Positions 58,801 through 64,000 of a stretch of DNA of 64,000 nt are shown in pieces (the stretch's first letter is position 1; every line of letters starts with the position of its first letter). The translations under genes were made by a program, and so were the position numbers. The notes below the pieces were generated by a model. That model was given only the letters and a program-made list of their open reading frames with translations, made no database searches and was not told the origin of the DNA. Source of the DNA: Clarkia xantiana subsp. parviflora (lineage: Eukaryota > Streptophyta > Magnoliopsida > Myrtales > Onagraceae); contig JAPTYO010000004.1 of the NCBI GenBank assembly GCA_036873135.1, positions 1,174,322-1,238,321 of the forward strand. Reading direction: 5' to 3'.

Positions 58801-61670
58801 TCATTCGGATATCCGAAGCTCTGATGATGGTGATGAGGCAGCCCGGTCTCTCTCGATCATTGATTTGATGTAGTATTCACCCGCCTTGTACGATGATCGA
58901 ACCATAGGACCCGATGCCACATAACGGAAACCCTGTTCCAAGAATCATGGATGTCTCTCACTTAGGAACCAAATTGATTTGCAGCCATACAAACTCCAGA
59001 TGATGATGATGATGTATATAAAAAGTTTTTTTTAAAAAAAAACATAAACTTTAACTCCACCCGAAATCTGGGAGTTCTTACTCCCTACAGTCTGAGACAG
59101 TAAATAATAGGGTTAAGAACATATAAACAGTCTCAATTATAGGTCATGTTGCTAATTGCTGCCGCAGATTTAAAATGTTGATAATCGTTGTCTCAACTAT
59201 CAAATTGTTGTTTTTTTCACTTTTTTTCAACTGATTTAGCATTAAAACTGAAGTTTAAGCAACAATCACATGTTTTTCACTTTTACAAAGTCTCGTATTT
59301 GTTGCTCATGGTTTAGGCTTTATTTGATGCTCAAAAAAACGTTGTTTCATCAATTTTACGAGAAAAAAGTGCAAATCAACTAATCTGATAGGTGGAACAC
59401 CGAATATCAACATTTTAAATCTGGGACATCAATTAGCAACACGACCTGTAGTTGGAATTCTTTTTATGTTCTTAACTCTCGAAAATATGCTATCCATTAA
59501 ATGTCAAATCTAATCCCGAAAAGGTGAACCTAAGCAAGCAAGAAAACAAAGAAGGGTGAAAAACTGTACCATTTCCTGGCCAAGAACTTGATACTTGTCG
59601 AAAGCCTCGGGGGTTATGTACTCCGACACGGGCATATGACGTTTGGATGGTCTCATATACTGACCAAACGTCATGACATCAACACCGGCCGCTCTCACTT
59701 TCTCCATAGTTCGAATAACTTGATCGGGAGTTTCACCACACCCCAACATTATCGAAGTCTTGGTCAGAGTTCCAGCCGGAGCAAACTCTTTGGCCATCTT
59801 AAGGACATCTAGAGACTGCTTGAAGTTAGCACGCTTGTCACGAACTGCACCCTTCAGGTCCCCGCTCTGGAGCTCCTCTACAGTCTCGATATTGTGAGCA
59901 AGGACATCCAATCCCGACTTTGCAACCTTCTCTACACACCCAGAATCTCCACGGAAATCCGGGACTGCAGGGTAACAAAAATATAGTATGATAATACAAA
60001 TTTTGTCAAGGAAGAGTCTATACTGTGTCAAAAATCATTTTTTTTAGCCTGAAAAACAACAGAAGGTTTGGTCATTTGTAAAGGATCATGCAAGGCAAAT
60101 GATGTTTGAAACTCCGGGTTACGGTCATTCAACATCTATATCAATGGAAGCTAAAAGAAATAATCTTACCTAAGGCTTCTATCAACATTTTTGGCTTGAG
60201 TATCTTCAATTTCTGAACAGTTTCAGCAAAATGGCCACTGCCTTGATCAGGCAAGTCATCGCGATCCACACTAGTAATCACTACGTAATCTAAACCCCAA
60301 GAAGCAATAGCCTGAGCCACATTAGATGGCTCGTCTGGATCAGGGGGTGGAGGAGTTTTTGAAGTCTTCACATTACAGAACCTGTGGAAATACAGCTAGT
60401 TCAGATTCTCAAAGGCCGATAATTCAAATGGAAAATGCACAGGGAGTTTCTCAAATGCAAAATCTAGAAAAATCATTCTAAAGCTGCACCATTAGATTCT
60501 AGGGTTAAGAACCTAAGAACAATCTCCAACTATAGGTCATGTTGCTAATCGATATCCCAGATTTAAAATGTTAATATTCAGTGTCCCAACTATTAGATTT
60601 GTTGATTTCCACTTTTTTCTCTTAAAACTGATGGAACAAAAACATGTTTTTTAAGCATCAAATAAGTCTATATCATGAGCAACAAATTTGATATTTTGGA
60701 AAAAGTGGAAAAGAACATGTTTTGTTGCTTAAAACGTCAATTTTAACGCCAAAACCAGTCAGAAAAATTGAAATCAACCAATCTGATAGTTGGGACACCG
60801 AATATCAATATTTTAAATCTTGGACATCGATTAGCAACATGGGTTATAGTTGAGACTGTTTTAGATACTTAACCCCAGATTCTATCGTTATTCCACTCCA
60901 TATCACCCAAAAAAAGTGCAGATACAGAATAACACTATGATTTAGCTCAAAATCAGTCCTCAAAACCCCTACAAGTTCCTGTTGATTTTAAGCTAGGAAA
61001 TTCTAATGCAATTCCACCAGATTGCCCCCATTCCACATTGCTTTCATTTTATCTAGTAACTAGGTTTTGTTCAATTCACCCATACATGGCATACAACCAA
61101 TAACTAAGCAAGTTATTAGCCTCAAATTACTAAATTTAAATGCAGATTTCAGTGATTATAGGCAATTATAGTACCATAATAGCTAATCAACGGCAAAGAC
61201 TGGTGACGAAGCTTCAATTAGATCGATCAATTTATTCCTCACCTGCAACCCCTTGTACAAGTATCACCAAGAATCATGATTGTGGCGGTGGCAGTCCCAG
61301 TCTCGCCGCCGGACCAGCACTCTCCCATATTGGGACACTTTGCTTCCTCACAGACCGTATGCAGTTTCAGCTCCCTCAGCTTGCTCTTGATCTGAACGTA
61401 TTTCTCGCCTCCGGGGATGGCCTCCCTCATCCATTTGGGCTTCGGAAGGGGCTTCTTCTTCGTCCCCACCTCCACGGAGTACGAATCGTTGGACTTAAGG
61501 TTAATAAAGTCGGAGAGCGTCGGCGATTCGTCGGCCAGACGGGCGCGGAGGGCGGCTAGGGTTTGAGGAAGAGGCTGCGGCGGGGGATGGGGATGGGGGG
61601 CGGAGGAGAACGGGGAGAGGAGGTGGAAGCGGTTGAGAAGGCGGGGGAGGGATTTGGCGCGGGATTGCAT
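58801..61670 (-). CDS. LIP1: Lipoyl synthase, mitochondrial
   Basis: Radical SAM enzyme that inserts two sulphur atoms into the octanoyl group on lipoyl domains (for example pyruvate dehydrogenase E2 and glycine cleavage H protein) in mitochondria. Four exons: 61670-61243, 60381-60170, 59964-59570 and 58932-58801 (1,167 bp, 388 aa, all GT-AG and in frame). Residues 1-35 are Arg/Ser/Pro-rich, as in a mitochondrial presequence. The auxiliary cluster is [12 protein letters not shown] (C107, C112, C118). The radical SAM cluster CTRGCRFC (C138, C142, C145) is split by intron 1 after the R143 codon. Later motifs are [74 protein letters not shown] and the C-terminal [20 protein letters not shown]. 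Introns 1 and 3 each contain a Mutator-like MITE. Confidence 0.97.
59110..59478. mobile_element. Mutator-like MITE in lipoyl synthase intron 3
   Basis: 369 bp, GGGTTAAGAACATATAAACA to TTTATGTTCTTAACTC. Internal arms include TTAAAATGTTGATAATCG and CGAATATCAACATTTTAA. The flanking 9-mers agree at only 6 of 9 positions, so the insertion is older than the copy in intron 1. Confidence 0.75.
60502..60875. mobile_element. Mutator-like MITE in lipoyl synthase intron 1, 9-bp target duplication
   Basis: 374 bp, GGGTTAAGAACCTAAGAAC to GTTTTAGATACTTAACCC. It is flanked by TAGATTCTA (60493-60501) and CAGATTCTA (60876-60884). The arms are over 100 bp long and mostly complementary, for example CAACTATTAGATTTGTTGAT with its counterpart ATCAACCAATCTGATAGTTG. 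It is the best preserved copy of the intronic family. Confidence 0.88.
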
Positions 61671-61867
61671 TCTGATTCAGCGTTGCGCCAAGCCTCTTCC
61701 CCACTTCAGAGAGGGATGAAATCAAGATTGGATTTGGACAGAATTAAGATTTGAATGGAATGAAGAAGGTCTGGGTGAATCAGATCAAGAACGGAGGTCG
61801 TGTTCGTGGCAAAGTTGGCATTTTTACAGATGGTTTTGTTGAAGTGGGGTGGTCAAATTGCTTTCGC

Positions 61868-61938
61868 TTCGGTCACTAGCGGGTATTGAGCATCTGACCT
61901 CTGGTTAAGGATGAGGCGCTGAACCATCACACCATTGT
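61868..61938 (-). mobile_element. SINE head, second family, truncated
   Basis: On the minus strand: GTTCAGCGCCTCATCCTTAACCAG, then a decayed B-box region and CCGCTAGTGACCGAAG. It matches the head of the SINE at 34755-34924. The body and tail are missing. Confidence 0.5.
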
Positions 61939-61944
61939 TACATG

Positions 61945-63175
61945 GTTTGGAGCCAAGCCGACTACTTAGTAAAGTACTTGACCCACTTCATTTGGTTTGA
62001 GCTCAAACTCAATTATCCTAAGCTGGAACTCAATTCAACCTAAAATTTAAAAGATCGATAAGTTCGAGCTTGGTCGGCTTGTAAGTTTAAAATTGTTTAA
62101 TTATAAATTATAAATGTTGTATATTAATTTGAGCTCAAACTCGGCTTGATTAGGCTTTTGGTTCGAGCTCGAACACGACTCAATTTGTTAAGAACTTATT
62201 GTCTCGAGTTTAACACATGTTTTTTGAGCTTTCCCCCCTTTTCCGCTTGACTCTTTGATCTTAAGAATGCTGGTTTTAAAACTGAGTGATTGACCTTATT
62301 CGACCCTTACTGCTCAACTCAAGAACAGACAACTAATGTGTTCCACTTATTGAATAGGGTTCTATAGTCAGTTTGTGACCCTTGGATGCCAGAGGCGTCC
62401 TTAGTGTGATCTTGTAGTTCCTACGGGGTGGAGACGATGGGGTCGGTCCATGGATTTTCCTTCATTTTGCATGTCTTATAATTATATTCATATATTGCTG
62501 CTTTTGGATGTCCCATGTTTCAGCTTTTATTATGTGGTATCTTGGTGTGATTACTTAATAGAAGTTCCCGACGAATCTGACTGTCAAATTCGAGCTTCCA
62601 TGCACGCTCTATTCTAGTCACATTGTCGGGATCGTCCCCTGAGAAGATGGTCACGTCCGCGCCGGTAAATCCCGCTCTGTTGTCGCTGGAAATTGCTCTA
62701 CACCACTCTGCCGGAAATCCTATCTTTTAAATGTTAAAGTTTGGGAAAATTTAGGTGATTGTGAAAAGTAGAGAGTGGGAAATTATTGGGTTGATGCAAA
62801 TGACTGAATGTATAGGAAAAGACGCATGGAGATACCAGAAGGCAACCAAAATGAAACTTGAGACATCCAAAGTAATAATTTGATATGAGACATCAAAAAA
62901 TATGGGGTAAACCTGTGAAACTAAATAGGATCTTAACTCTTATATATAAAATAATGTAAAGCTCGAATAAATTCGGGTTTGAAATCGAACTCGATTCAAA
63001 CAGACAAAAAAAACTTGATTAAGCTCATGAGCCTCTCGAGTCGAGTACCGATGAACTCGTACTCGATCTTGTATTAAAAAATGCTCAACTCGACTCGAAA
63101 TTTAACAAGTCCAATTCGAATATCAACCAAGCCAGTTTCAAGTAATTTACAAGTAATTTGACTATACTAGCTTGT
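61945..63175. mobile_element. hAT-like MITE split by a Mutator-like MITE (copy 2 of the long variant)
   Basis: 61945-62185 and 62940-63175 carry the ACTCGA/GAGCTC-rich arms of the TAGGGGTGTAAA family. The intervening 62186-62938 begins GTTAAGAACTTATTGTCTCG and ends ATAGGATCTTAAC. Its inner part (about 62545-62720), read on the minus strand, matches the interior of 1970-2499. Insert termini and target duplication are weak. Confidence 0.5.
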
Positions 63176-63179
63176 GTTA

Positions 63180-63740
63180 GTGGCGGCTGCAGTAGTATAG
63201 GATTGGGGACATTCTGTCCCCAATATAGGGGTAAATTTTATATATAATATATTTCAGCTTTAGTCTCAAACTATTATCACTGTTAAAAAAAGGTCCAAAA
63301 TCAAAATAAAAAATATGTATAATTTTACTTCTCTTCAAAATTAATAGTCTATTAATACCTCAATTTAATATATATAATAATAAACTTAAGCTTTCATTTT
63401 ATTTTATTTTTTTAACCCAAAAGTAATTAATTTTATAAATATGTATTATTCTTAATAAAATCAAATAAGAAACAAGAGTTATAGTAAATGAGTTAGAAAA
63501 ACACTCGCTGAAACTTATTAAGAGTAGAAAACGTATCACATTTAATTAAGTTTATATGCTACTGACTTACCGAGACTCTCAGAGAAACAAAAGCTTAAAA
63601 ATATTATTTTCAAGGCCAAAAAATAAGTTTAAAAATAACATTTTCAACCATGAATTAGGTAAAAAAATAAACTACAGACTCGTTTGTTTGGTCACTTTCA
63701 TATAAGCAGATATATCATTTTTTTTAAATTGTCTCACTTT
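63180..63740. other. AT-rich intergenic DNA
   Basis: Runs of A/T with no recognised gene or element. Confidence 0.45.
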
Positions 63741-63990
63741 GGACCTTTCTACAATGCTCTTGGAGCACCATGCTTATGCCACTAATTTTTTTTTTTTTCT
63801 ATTGCCCTAAAGGTGAACCTCATAGGGAAATTGATATTATTAATAGTACTATACACATCTTAGGTGTAGTTAAAAAAATTCATATTTTTTTTATACTTTT
63901 AAAGTTTTACTTATGTTACAATTAAATCCACCATAGTATTAAAAAAACCAAAAGTATGGTGCTCCCAAAGCATGGTAGAAAAATTCATTA
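63741..63990. mobile_element. MITE, GGACCTTTCTAC family, copy 2
   Basis: Almost the same sequence as 1315-1560: GGACCTTTCTACAATGCTCT at the start and CAAAGCATGGTAGAAAAATT at the end, with only scattered differences. It runs close to the window edge. Confidence 0.65.
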
Positions 63991-64000
63991 GATTTCAAAA

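Overview
This is a stretch of plant nuclear genome, almost certainly from a eudicot. The genes have GT-AG introns, the intergenic DNA is very AT-rich, the proteins are plant-specific (PSB27, DUF789, an ERF factor, clade-E-like PP2C), and the gaps are filled with plant transposons (Helitrons, Mutator-like and hAT-like MITEs, Harbinger-like elements, tRNA-derived SINEs, Ty1/copia remnants). I cannot name the species from sequence alone. There are no bacterial-style operons, CRISPR arrays or rRNA genes. Nine protein-coding genes were rebuilt by joining exons by eye; reading frame is kept across every proposed junction.  Layout. 1-7.6 kb: a candidate 43-residue peptide gene (minus), then a clathrin light chain gene (minus, 3 exons) whose second intron is a 72-bp minisatellite. 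7.05-13.5 kb: a Mutator-type MITE, then two Helitrons, one inserted inside the 5-prime terminus of the other; the outer one carries a decayed NAC-domain gene fragment. 16-17.2 kb: intronless AP2/ERF factor (minus). 18-21.3 kb: a third Helitron piece and an hAT-like MITE. 23.7-25.6 kb: truncated copia pol (minus). 26.3-28.8 kb: SINE with 17-bp target duplications, then an NHL/LEA_2 membrane protein gene (minus, 2 exons) with an hAT MITE nested in a SINE in its intron. 31.9-34.5 kb: class II O-methyltransferase (plus, 3 exons) with a palindromic MITE in intron 2. 35.3-39.1 kb: DUF789 gene (minus, 6 exons). 39.9-41.7 kb: truncated copia RNase H with 3-prime LTR beside a block of minisatellites. 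42.5-43.1 kb: PSB27 (minus) with a G-box/I-box promoter. 43.2-50.5 kb: two Harbinger-like elements, hAT elements and a solo LTR. 52.7-54.8 kb: PP2C gene (plus, 5 coding exons). 56.5-57.4 kb: intronless, probably N-myristoylated disordered protein (minus). 58.8-61.7 kb: mitochondrial lipoyl synthase (minus, 4 exons). 61.9-64 kb: SINE and MITE remnants.  The genes do not form a pathway: chloroplast photosystem II assembly, mitochondrial lipoate synthesis, vesicle coats, signalling, defence-type membrane proteins and small-molecule methylation simply sit side by side. The common thread is transposon traffic. Short palindromic GGGTTAA...TTAACCC elements recur across the window; the six best copies of the GGGTTAAGAACC subfamily all lie in introns or a presumed 5-prime-UTR intron of three genes, and a related palindrome lies in an intron of a fourth. 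Several other element families keep recognisable target-site duplications.
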